A DNA stretch of 8,771 nucleotides, taken from NCBI GenBank assembly GCA_025463665.1, contig JAODAY010000128.1, positions 1-8,771 on the forward strand. The letters run 5' to 3'. The stretch's first letter is position 1. The number at the start of each line of letters is the position of its first letter. The position numbers and the translations under genes are program-made. A model generated the notes under the pieces. It was not told where the DNA came from. It saw only the letters and a list, made by a program, of their open reading frames with translations, and did no database searches. Below are positions 1 to 6,076 of this stretch, piece after piece. This stretch comes from Microbacteriaceae bacterium. Lineage in GTDB: Bacteria; Actinomycetota; Actinomycetes; Actinomycetales; Microbacteriaceae.

Positions 1-122
1 GGCGCGCCCTGCGACAACGACAGTGCCGCGAGGCAGTCGATGAGGCGTTCGGTCTGCCGCCAGGCGAGCACGATCACCGAGACGCGTGGCGAGGTTGTGG
101 AACGCAAGTGCACTGATTGCAT
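1..122 (-). CDS. Family 2 glycosyltransferase, N-terminal fragment (cut by window edge)
   Basis: Only the first 40 codons are inside the window; the rest lies beyond position 1. Read on the minus strand from an ATG at 120-122, residues 13-32 read RVSVIVLAWRQTERLIDCLA. This is the first beta strand and following helix typical of GT-A fold family 2 glycosyltransferases (hydrophobic VSVIVL strand, then a helix with the L..CL..L pattern). Such enzymes transfer a sugar from a nucleotide-sugar donor, commonly in surface polysaccharide synthesis. The ATG is chosen because GGAG lies 10 nt upstream; a GTG three codons downstream and a TTG two codons after that are alternatives with weaker ribosome-binding context. 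The gene diverges from the methyltransferase at 268 across a 145-bp gap. The catalytic DXD and acceptor-binding parts are not visible, so donor and acceptor are unknown, and the family call rests on one short motif. Confidence 0.62.
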   Translation of the reverse strand, partial: MQSVHLRSTTSPRVSVIVLAWRQTERLIDCLAALSLSQGA

Positions 123-267
123 GAGGCTTAGTCTCCGGCGAACGATGAAGGGACACGTGGTGAATGAGCTACCGGGAACTCTACCGGGGGCAATCTGGAC
201 GGGCCCTGTCGTCGTGTGGAGTCGTCACATGGTCCGCTCGGCCGCGTCACTCTGATAAACAGGGGGC
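123..267. other. Divergent intergenic region between glycosyltransferase and methyltransferase
   Basis: This 145-bp gap must hold the 5' signals for both flanking genes. The octamer CTACCGGG occurs twice as a direct repeat, at 169-176 and 181-188, 12 bp apart. TAAACA at 256-261 sits 6 nt before the methyltransferase ATG and is a near-match to a TANNNT -10 element, but lacks the final T. No open frame here shows convincing coding character. Confidence 0.35.
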
Positions 268-951
268 ATGACAAAACTGTCGACGTCGAAGTCCTTCTGG
301 AACACCGCCGCCCGAGAAAACGCCGCGTGGTACATCGCCACGGGGTTCACGAGCGAGAGCGAGGAGTTCTTCGCGTCCGGCGACCGCGAGGTCGACGTCT
401 TCCTCGCCCGTGCGGGCCTGTCGTTGAGTCCAACCGACACGGTCGTCGAGATCGGCAGTGGTGCTGGGCGGATGACGCGGCGTCTCGCCGCGCTGGCCGG
501 ATCCGTCGTCGCCACCGACGTGAGCGGCGAGATGCTCAGCCGTGCCCGCGCGAACCTCACCGGTTTTCCCGGGGTCACCTTCATCGAGCTCAGCGGGGAC
601 GGGGACCTGCCGCTCGACTCGGAGTCCGTCGACGCCGTGTTCTCCTACATCACGATGCAGCACGTGCCGACCGCGGAGGCCCAGGCACGATACTTCGCCG
701 AGGCGATCCGCGTCGTGAAGCCGGGCGGCTGGGTCTACGTTCAATTCCGTCGCTCCGGCCTCGTGCCACGCCTTCTCGACTGGGCCGGGCATCTCGCGCA
801 CCGCGTGCGCGGGCGCCGCACCTTCGACCGCGCCTGGCGCGGCTCCCGCGTGTCGGTCGGGACACTGCGGCGACTGGGCACCGAGCACGGGCAGGTGACC
901 TTCCTGCGGTCGGACCGGCGCCACATCTGGGCTCTCGCAACGCGCGAATAG
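268..951 (+). CDS. Class I SAM-dependent methyltransferase
   Basis: A 227-residue protein with the Rossmann-like fold of class I methyltransferases (Methyltransf_11/25 type). Visible motifs: motif I, VVEIGSGAGR at residues 59-68, the SAM-binding glycine loop; the acidic residue Asp84 closing strand 2 (VATD), expected to contact the SAM ribose; strand 4 with VDAVFSYITMQHV at 121-133; and the post-III KPGGWVYV at 151-158. The N-terminal stretch (FWNTAARENAAWYI, residues 10-23) resembles the substrate-cap region of actinobacterial methyltransferases. The ATG at 268 follows AGGGGG with only 1 nt between, an unusually short Shine-Dalgarno spacing. The stop is 3 bp from the stop of the convergent O-antigen ligase-like gene. 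Substrate is not predictable; the surrounding glycosyltransferase and polymerase genes make a sugar or small-molecule O-methyltransferase plausible, but that is inference. Confidence 0.85.
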   Translation: MTKLSTSKSFWNTAARENAAWYIATGFTSESEEFFASGDREVDVFLARAGLSLSPTDTVVEIGSGAGRMTRRLAALAGSVVATDVSGEMLSRARANLTGFPGVTFIELSGDGDLPLDSESVDAVFSYITMQHVPTAEAQARYFAEAIRVVKPGGWVYVQFRRSGLVPRLLDWAGHLAHRVRGRRTFDRAWRGSRVSVGTLRRLGTEHGQVTFLRSDRRHIWALATRE

Positions 952-954
952 TCG

Positions 955-2256
955 TCAGTCGAGTGGTTCCTGCTCGAGCGGCCGTTCGAAGGCCTTGCGC
1001 CAGCTCAGTTCACGCGAGGCCTTGACGCAGCACACGACGAAGGTCAGCCAGCCGTACTCGACGAGCAGCGAGCTCTCGAACAGCGCGCTCGTGAGCAGCA
1101 CGACGAGCACGAGCGCGGGCCACGCGTAGACGATGCTGCGGCGCTGGCCCGCCAGCAACCACGAGCGCACGAAAGCCAGTCCGACGAGGCCGACGAAGAT
1201 CGCGGCACCGACGAGCCCGAGCTGGAACCAGACGTCGAGGTAGGCGTTGAGCGCCGAGATGGGCACCCGTTCCTCGGAGAGCGCGAATGCGGGGAACGGC
1301 AGCAGTTCGGAGCGCCAGTAGCCGATCCAGCCCCAGCCCTCGAGCGGGTTGAACCCGATGAACGCCGTCATCTGCCGCCACAGCGCGAGACGGTAGTCGA
1401 GGTCGCCACCCGCGTTGGAGAGGCTGACGATGCGCGTGCGGAACAGCCATGCGCCGAGGGCGAGGACTGCCGCGACGACGAGCAGCGAGAGCTGGGCCAT
1501 GGTGCGGTGTTCCGGGGCGACCCGCCGAAGCACGTAGAGGGCCAGTCCCGCGGCGGCGAGGACGACGATGACCCCGCCGATGAGCGCCGACCGCGAGAAA
1601 CCCATCATCACCGCGGCGAGACCGAGCGACGCGATCGCGACGCCGGGACGAATGGACTTGGTGCGCAGTTCGGTGCCGAAAGTCACTGCGGCGATGAGCG
1701 CGACGATTCCCAACTGGTTGCGCGTGCCGAGGAGGCCCTGGATCGGACCGCCCGCCGCGAGGTTCGCCTGCACGCCGAGGAACGTCAGCGGGGTATCGAT
1801 GAGCAGGCCGGAGAAGATCTCCAGGGCGAGCGAGGCGACGAGCACGAATCGGAGCATGTCGCCGAACGAGCGGACGATTTGGATCGTGTCGCGCATCAGG
1901 GCGATGTAGAGCCCAAGAGCGGTGAAGGCGACGAAGTAGGCAATCGCACCGAGGGTCGCCCACTGGTACTGGCTCCAAAAGATAGACAGGCCGAGCCAGC
2001 CGATGAAGGCGAGAAGCGAAATGGGCAGGAGGCCGTGCCAGTCGATGCTCTCGCGGCGGGCGACGAGGGACAGGGCGGCCAGAACGACGAGCGCCGTGGT
2101 CATGGCGATGAGGCCCGGCCAGCCGATGATCGCCTCGATCGCGGTGGAGAGCACCGCGACGGCGACGGACAGCGTCGTGAGGCCGTTGGCGAGTCGAGGT
2201 GAGGCGAAGAACGACGTGGCCAGCTCACGGGGAGTCGGCCGCCCCCTGGTATTCAA
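955..2256 (-). CDS. O-antigen ligase/polymerase-like membrane protein (Wzy_C family), second gene of tandem pair
   Basis: A 433-residue polytopic membrane protein with about 10-12 hydrophobic segments, of the WaaL/Wzy-like family that joins or polymerises lipid-linked glycans outside the cytoplasmic membrane. Family landmarks are FSRSA (residues 220-224), Arg289 before ALW, GWGWIGYW (307-314), and an LN-X9-GLVG segment at 336-350. The last corresponds to the conserved H[NSQ]X9GXX[GTV] motif but has Leu336 (codon CTC at 1249-1251) in place of His. It is clearly paralogous to the upstream gene, sharing the IQG(I/L)xG, (T/S)RSA, GWGW, NAxLDxWxQxGxVG and ESxLxxEYG blocks. The start is a TTG overlapping the upstream stop as TTGA, with GGTGAGG ending 4 nt before it, so translational coupling is likely. 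Loss of His could mean altered or absent catalysis. Exact role (ligase, polymerase or partner protein) cannot be assigned. Confidence 0.82.
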   Translation of the reverse strand: MNTRGRPTPRELATSFFASPRLANGLTTLSVAVAVLSTAIEAIIGWPGLIAMTTALVVLAALSLVARRESIDWHGLLPISLLAFIGWLGLSIFWSQYQWATLGAIAYFVAFTALGLYIALMRDTIQIVRSFGDMLRFVLVASLALEIFSGLLIDTPLTFLGVQANLAAGGPIQGLLGTRNQLGIVALIAAVTFGTELRTKSIRPGVAIASLGLAAVMMGFSRSALIGGVIVVLAAAGLALYVLRRVAPEHRTMAQLSLLVVAAVLALGAWLFRTRIVSLSNAGGDLDYRLALWRQMTAFIGFNPLEGWGWIGYWRSELLPFPAFALSEERVPISALNAYLDVWFQLGLVGAAIFVGLVGLAFVRSWLLAGQRRSIVYAWPALVLVVLLTSALFESSLLVEYGWLTFVVCCVKASRELSWRKAFERPLEQEPLD

Positions 2257-3539
2257 CTCGCCTCACCGCGTTTGGTCTTCACCGCGAAGATGACGAGCAG
2301 CACGAGTCCGTATTCGATGATGAGCCGACTCTCGACGAGGCTCTGCACGGTGAGCGCCGTGAGAATCAGGATCGGGACGAGCGATTCGGCGGTGAACGCG
2401 CCCACTCTGGTCGGCGCGAACTGCGGCCTGTCGGTGGCGAAGAACCACGACCGCACGATGGTCGACACCACGAGGGCGCCGAAAACCACCGCCCCCACAA
2501 TTCCCACCTGCAGCCACAGGTCGAGCCACGCGTTGTGCGCCTGGTACTGGTTGACGCCGCCCTCGAACGCGAGGCCGTCGAACGGCTCGACCCACGGGGC
2601 CCAGTAGCTCACCCACCCCCAGCCGAATACGGGCCGCTGCACGGCGAGGTCGATCACCGAGTTCCAGATGTCGGTGCGGCCGGTGAGGGTGTCGCCCTTG
2701 CCCATGAGGGCGAGGAGCTCGGAGCGGAAGGCGACCCCGACGAAGATCAGACTCGCGCTCACCACAGCCACGACGCCGTAGAGGAGCACCCTAACGCGAC
2801 CCGACTGCGCGAGTCGGAATGCGAGGACGGCGCCGGTGACCACGAGCACGGCCAGGAGAGCCACGGTGATGGTGGCCGAGCGGGTGGAGTAGATGCAGAA
2901 GGCGGCGACTGCCAGCCACACCCAGTCGAGCCGCTTGCGGCGCTGCGCGAGTTGCGCCCCGAAGACGATGAGGCCGAGCAGTGCGACGAAGCCGAGCAGT
3001 GCCGAGTTGCCGACGATTCCCTGAATCTTGCCGCCGTCGAGAAGCAGGTCACGCGACCAGTAGAGCGACTTGGCGAGGGGACCCTCCGGGTAGGAGTACC
3101 AGAGCGGCAGGAGCGGCTGGCGCAGCACCACCGAGACGAACAGTTCGAACACGATCGACAAGCCGAGGATGATGCGCAGGGCCAGGCCGAGCGACCGGAT
3201 GATCGTCGCCCAGTCGAAGCTGACGGCAAAGGCGACCGCCGCGGTCACCGTGATCCAGTTGGCGACGAGCCCGACGGCGGTCGCGCTCGGATAGGCCGAC
3301 CAGAAGATGGATGCGGTGGTCAACGCGAGGAACACCAGCAGCGGATAGGGCAGCCCGCCGATGCTCCACCGGGAGCGCCCGCGCACGAGGAGCGCGACGG
3401 AGAACGCCGCGACACCCAGCGTGATCGCACCGAAACCGAACCAGGTGATCGAATAGCGCCAGGCGTCTCCGGCGAGCACCGTGAACAGGGTCAGCGTGAG
3501 CATGCCGAATCGGAATCCGCCGCGCTCGAGTGCTCTCAT
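2253..3539 (-). CDS. O-antigen ligase/polymerase-like membrane protein (Wzy_C family), first gene of tandem pair
   Basis: A 428-residue polytopic membrane protein with roughly 10-12 hydrophobic segments and a large extracytoplasmic loop before the C-terminal helices. It keeps the family signature intact: STRSA (218-222), GRTDIW (287-292), GWGWVSYW (306-313) and HN-X9-GIVG with His335 (codon CAC at 2535-2537), Asn336, Gly346 and Gly349, matching H[NSQ]X9GXX[GTV] of WaaL/PglL-type enzymes. Such proteins transfer or polymerise undecaprenyl-linked glycans, so a role in cell-envelope or secreted polysaccharide assembly is likely. The ATG at 3539 has AGGG 7 nt upstream, which also forms TAGGGT 6 nt before the start, a possible leaderless -10. 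It heads a two-gene operon with its paralogue (4-bp overlap) and lies 52 bp downstream of the acyl-CoA dehydrogenase gene, with a terminator hairpin between them. Ligase versus polymerase cannot be separated by sequence alone. Confidence 0.85.
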   Translation of the reverse strand: MRALERGGFRFGMLTLTLFTVLAGDAWRYSITWFGFGAITLGVAAFSVALLVRGRSRWSIGGLPYPLLVFLALTTASIFWSAYPSATAVGLVANWITVTAAVAFAVSFDWATIIRSLGLALRIILGLSIVFELFVSVVLRQPLLPLWYSYPEGPLAKSLYWSRDLLLDGGKIQGIVGNSALLGFVALLGLIVFGAQLAQRRKRLDWVWLAVAAFCIYSTRSATITVALLAVLVVTGAVLAFRLAQSGRVRVLLYGVVAVVSASLIFVGVAFRSELLALMGKGDTLTGRTDIWNSVIDLAVQRPVFGWGWVSYWAPWVEPFDGLAFEGGVNQYQAHNAWLDLWLQVGIVGAVVFGALVVSTIVRSWFFATDRPQFAPTRVGAFTAESLVPILILTALTVQSLVESRLIIEYGLVLLVIFAVKTKRGEAS

Positions 3540-3545
3540 GGAACA

Positions 3546-3551
3546 ACCCTA
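3546..3551 (-). promoter_or_regulatory. Candidate -10 element (TAGGGT) for the tandem Wzy_C-like pair
   Basis: On the minus strand TAGGGT lies exactly 6 nt before the ATG at 3539, the spacing expected when an actinobacterial transcript starts at the start codon. A terminator hairpin separates it from the upstream gene, so the pair needs its own promoter. The same bases supply an AGGG Shine-Dalgarno, so the two readings compete. No convincing -35 is visible. Confidence 0.35.
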
Positions 3552-3569
3552 CCGACGCCGGACCCCGCG

Positions 3570-3591
3570 AAAATGCCGCGTGCTCCGCGGC
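3570..3591 (-). terminator. Rho-independent-like terminator of the acyl-CoA dehydrogenase gene
   Basis: On the minus strand, immediately after the TGA, GCCGCG - loop GAGCA - CGCGGC forms a perfect 6-bp all-GC stem, followed by ATTTT. The T tract is short but the position directly behind the stop codon supports termination. It would insulate the dehydrogenase from the polysaccharide gene pair 30 bp further on. Confidence 0.65.
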
Positions 3592-4770
3592 TCAGACGAA
3601 CGCTGCCGTGCCGGTGATGGCGCGCCCGACGATGAGGGTGTTCATCTCCCGCGTGCCCTCGTAGGAGTAGATCGCCTCGGCGTCGGCGAAGAAGCGCATG
3701 ACGTTGTACTCGGTCACGATGCCGTTGCCGCCGAAGATCTCGCGGCACCAGGCCACGGTCTCCCGCATGCGGCTCGTCGTGAAGGCCTTCGCGAGGGCGG
3801 AATGCTGGTCCTTCTGGGTGCCCTCGTCGAGCATCTCCGACACCCGCATCACCATCGCGAGCGAAGCGGTGATGTTGCCGAGGCTCTTGACCAGGAGATC
3901 CTGCACGAGCTGGTGGCTACCGATCGTCTTGCCGAACTGCACACGCTCGCCGGCGTACTCGACGGCGGCCTCGTAGGCACCGATAGCGGTCGCGACCGCA
4001 CCCCACGCGACATCCGCCCGGGTTGCCCGCAGCACCTTCGCGGTGTCCTTGAAGGTGTTGGCGTTTACGAGCTTGAGCGAGTCGGGGATGGTGACGTCGA
4101 GCAGCGTGATGTCGGCGTTCTGCACGATGCGCAGCGCCTGCTTGTTCTCGATCTTCGTCGCGGTGTAGCCCGGGGTCGACGTGGGAACGATGAAGCCCTT
4201 CACCTGGCCGTCGGCGATGTCCTTCGCCCAGATGATGGTGATGTCGGAGAAGGTAGCGTTGCCGATCCAGCGCTTGGAGCCGTTGAGCACCCAGTTGTCG
4301 CCGTCGCGACGGGCGGTAGTGCGCAGCCCCTGGGCGCTGTCGCTGCCGCTGAGTGGTTCGGTGAGGCCGAATGCGCCGACGACGTCTCCGGCGGCCATCT
4401 TCGGGAGCCACTCCGCGCGCTGCTCCGCACTGCCGCACGCGGCAATGGAGCCCATCGCGAGCCCGTTCTGCACACCGATGTAGGTGCTGACGCTCGCGTC
4501 CACCCGGCCCAGTTCGATGGTGACCCATCCGCGGAAGACGGCGGAGTTCTCGAAAGGGCGCGTCTCCTCCCAGGCCAGGCCGGTCGCGTTGTGGGCGGCG
4601 AGGCCCTTGATGATCTCCCGGGGAAACTCGGCGCGGTTCCAGTGGTCGTTGACGATGGGCTTGACCTCGGTCTCGAGGTAGGCACGCAATGCCATGAGGT
4701 GCTCTTTCTCACGATCGGTGAGGGTGGCCTCGAAACCGTAAAAGTCGCTGCTGAGTGACTCGAATGACAT
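3592..4770 (-). CDS. Acyl-CoA dehydrogenase family protein, glutaryl-CoA dehydrogenase-like
   Basis: A 392-residue FAD flavoenzyme, full family length, oxidising an acyl-CoA thioester to the 2,3-enoyl-CoA in the cytoplasm. Family motifs are in order: helical N-domain (about 1-130), AFGLTEPLSGSD (133-144) and WIGNATFSD (168-176) of the flavin-binding beta domain, then the C-terminal helical domain with ERVQFGKTIGSHQLVQ (275-290), EIFGGNGIVTEYNV (344-357) and YEGT with the expected catalytic base Glu371, followed by LIVGRAITG. The YEGT and GRAITG context is closest to glutaryl-CoA dehydrogenase, but at the site where human GCDH has the Arg thought to bind the distal carboxylate, this protein appears to have Ser95. 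A different short acyl-CoA may be the substrate. The open frame extends far upstream, but the ATG at 4770 has GGAG 7 nt before it and begins homology; upstream sequence is antisense to manA. Confidence 0.9.
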   Translation of the reverse strand: MSFESLSSDFYGFEATLTDREKEHLMALRAYLETEVKPIVNDHWNRAEFPREIIKGLAAHNATGLAWEETRPFENSAVFRGWVTIELGRVDASVSTYIGVQNGLAMGSIAACGSAEQRAEWLPKMAAGDVVGAFGLTEPLSGSDSAQGLRTTARRDGDNWVLNGSKRWIGNATFSDITIIWAKDIADGQVKGFIVPTSTPGYTATKIENKQALRIVQNADITLLDVTIPDSLKLVNANTFKDTAKVLRATRADVAWGAVATAIGAYEAAVEYAGERVQFGKTIGSHQLVQDLLVKSLGNITASLAMVMRVSEMLDEGTQKDQHSALAKAFTTSRMRETVAWCREIFGGNGIVTEYNVMRFFADAEAIYSYEGTREMNTLIVGRAITGTAAFV

Positions 4771-4804
4771 GTATGTGCTCCGTTGCTTGTCGAAATCCTC
4801 CGAA

Positions 4805-4810
4805 AGTCTA
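4805..4810 (-). promoter_or_regulatory. Candidate -10 element (TAGACT) for the acyl-CoA dehydrogenase
   Basis: TAGACT on the minus strand fits the TANNNT consensus and lies 34 nt before the ATG, leaving room for a short leader containing the GGAG ribosome-binding site. No good -35 is visible. It overlaps the first of two CTAGGC direct repeats (4808-4813 and 4832-4837), which could be an operator in this divergent region. Confidence 0.3.
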
Positions 4811-4819
4811 GGCTCGCGA

Positions 4820-4849
4820 TTGGTGCCCCTCCTAGGCGGTTGGTACTTT
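4820..4849 (+). promoter_or_regulatory. Candidate manA promoter (TTGGTG - 18 bp - TACTTT)
   Basis: A -35-like TTGGTG at 4820-4825 and a -10-like TACTTT at 4844-4849 are separated by 18 bp. A start near 4856 would give a leader of about 20 nt containing the AAGGA ribosome-binding site of manA. It lies back to back with the putative promoter of the acyl-CoA dehydrogenase. Confidence 0.4.
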
Positions 4850-4878
4850 GATCCAATCGAGCGATAAGGACCCGCTGC

Positions 4879-6003
4879 ATGTTTGTAGGCATCACCAACA
4901 CACCCCGCGACTACGCGTGGGGTTCCCCGACCGCCATCGCCGAGCTGCTCGGGCGCACGCCGTCGGGCGGCCCGGAGGCCGAGTTGTGGCTCGGCACGCA
5001 CGCTGGTTCGCCCGCGCGCCTCGCGCACACCGACGGCACGCTCGCCGACGTCGTCGAGGGTCGGCTGCCGTTTCTGCTCAAGGTTCTCGCCGCCGCGTCG
5101 CCGCTCTCGCTGCAGGCCCACCCGACCATGGAGCAGGCGCGTTCCGGCTTCCAACGGGAGAACGCGCTCGGCATCCCGCTCGATGCGGCGAACCGCAACT
5201 ACAAAGACGCATTCCACAAGCCGGAGCTCATCTACGCGCTCACCGACGGCTTCCGGGCGCTCTGCGGGTTCCGCCCCCTGTCGGAGACGTCTGCCTCTGT
5301 GGCCCGGTTGCTCGCCGCAGACGTGGGCGACCCGGCACTCAGCGGGCTCGCCGCCCGGCTGTCGAACGACGACTCCCTGGCCCCGACCTTCGAGTGGCTG
5401 CTGAGCGGGGGAGAGGACGTGGCGGAGCTCGTCGCCGTCGTTGTCGCCGCGGCATCCGGTCTCGACGGCGCGCACTTCACCCTCCTGCGCGAACTCGCCG
5501 CCGCCTACCCGGGCGACCCGGGCATCGTGATCTCGCTCATGCTCAACCTCGTGAGCCTCTCGGCGGGCGAGGTGCTGTACCTCCCGGCGGGAAACATCCA
5601 CGCCTACGTCGAGGGCCTCGGCATCGAACTCATGGCGGCCTCGGACAACGTGCTGCGCGGCGGTCTCACCCCGAAACACGTCGACGTGCCCGAGCTCCTC
5701 TCCGTTCTCGACTTCACACCCGTCGCCGTGCCCTACCTCGAGCCGACGCGGCTCGGCGAGGGCGTGTCTATTTATCGGCCGGATGTCACGGACTTCTCGC
5801 TCGCGGTGGTCGACGTCGCGGCGTCCTCGACCCTCGTGCCGACCACGGGGCAGGCCATCCTGCTGTGCACCTCGGGCGAGGTGACGGTCACCGGCGCGTC
5901 CTCCGCGACGCTTGCTCGCGGAGAGTCCCTCTACGCCTCCGCCGACGAGGGCGCGCTCACCGTGCGCGGCACGGGAACCGTGTTCGTCGCGATGGCCGGC
6001 TGA
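4879..6003 (+). CDS. manA: Mannose-6-phosphate isomerase, class I
   Basis: A 374-residue cytosolic, zinc-dependent type I phosphomannose isomerase that interconverts fructose-6-phosphate and mannose-6-phosphate, supplying GDP-mannose for glycan synthesis or letting mannose enter glycolysis. The metal ligands are all visible: Gln79 and His81 in the LQAHP motif, Glu116 in HKPELIYAL and His241 in GNIHAYVEG; Arg260 in VLRGGLTPKHVD is the expected catalytic arginine. The N-terminal YAWGS and ELWLGTHAGSP motifs are also typical, and length is close to the family norm. The ATG at 4879 is supported by AAGGA 8 nt upstream. It diverges from the acyl-CoA dehydrogenase across 108 bp and is followed by the lipoprotein gene after 73 bp containing a strong hairpin, so it is probably monocistronic. 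Its presence near glycosyltransferase and polymerase genes fits mannose-containing surface glycans, though manA is also a common stand-alone gene. Confidence 0.96.
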   Translation: MFVGITNTPRDYAWGSPTAIAELLGRTPSGGPEAELWLGTHAGSPARLAHTDGTLADVVEGRLPFLLKVLAAASPLSLQAHPTMEQARSGFQRENALGIPLDAANRNYKDAFHKPELIYALTDGFRALCGFRPLSETSASVARLLAADVGDPALSGLAARLSNDDSLAPTFEWLLSGGEDVAELVAVVVAAASGLDGAHFTLLRELAAAYPGDPGIVISLMLNLVSLSAGEVLYLPAGNIHAYVEGLGIELMAASDNVLRGGLTPKHVDVPELLSVLDFTPVAVPYLEPTRLGEGVSIYRPDVTDFSLAVVDVAASSTLVPTTGQAILLCTSGEVTVTGASSATLARGESLYASADEGALTVRGTGTVFVAMAG

Positions 6004-6022
6004 CCGCGGCCATACCGCTTGG

Positions 6023-6032
6023 ATAACGTTAT
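6023..6032. repeat. Perfect 10-bp palindrome ATAACGTTAT
   Basis: An AT-rich self-complementary decamer in otherwise GC-rich DNA, 19 bp after the manA stop. TAACGT within it matches TANNNT, with a weak -35-like CTGACC at 6000-6005 (18-bp spacer). It could be an operator or part of a promoter for the lipoprotein gene. Confidence 0.4.
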
Positions 6033-6040
6033 TGCCGCAC

Positions 6041-6061
6041 GCGGCAGGAATGACCTGCCGC
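6041..6061 (+). terminator. Strong hairpin after manA (terminator or 5' regulatory structure)
   Basis: GCGGCAGG (6041-6048), loop AATGA, then CCTGCCGC (6054-6061) makes a perfect 8-bp stem 37 nt after the manA stop. It lacks a T tract, so it may be a U-less actinobacterial terminator. If the lipoprotein transcript starts upstream of it instead, it would be a leader structure; if that transcript is leaderless, it belongs to manA only. Confidence 0.5.
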
Positions 6062-6064
6062 CCA

Positions 6065-6070
6065 TACTGT
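6065..6070 (+). promoter_or_regulatory. Candidate -10 element (TACTGT) for the lipoprotein gene
   Basis: TACTGT fits TANNNT and lies 6 nt before the ATG at 6077. No Shine-Dalgarno sequence is found at normal distance, which fits a leaderless transcript. No -35 match is visible because the hairpin occupies that region. Confidence 0.35.
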
Positions 6071-6076
6071 GTGGTC

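Noticed and set aside
40..255. 71-residue plus-strand frame at the window start
   Set aside because: Overlaps the minus-strand glycosyltransferase N terminus antisense, shows no domain and runs through the divergent promoter gap.
216..1025. 269-residue plus-strand frame overlapping the methyltransferase
   Set aside because: Arg/Pro/His-rich out-of-frame reading of GC-rich coding DNA; the overlapping frame has full methyltransferase motifs.
1507..2202. 231-residue plus-strand frame antisense to the second Wzy_C-like gene
   Set aside because: Same antisense artefact: highly charged composition and no ribosome-binding site.
2199..3617. 472-residue plus-strand frame antisense to the first Wzy_C-like gene
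   Set aside because: Extremely rich in Glu/Asp/Arg/His with no recognisable domain, the mirror image of a hydrophobic membrane protein; the minus strand has conserved family motifs.
4848..6026. 392-residue plus-strand frame overlapping manA
   Set aside because: Arg/Ala/Gly-rich alternative frame; manA in the other frame has every metal ligand and catalytic motif.
5912..6076. Upstream extension of the lipoprotein gene into manA
   Set aside because: Would bury the signal peptide and lipobox inside the protein and overlap the manA 3' end.
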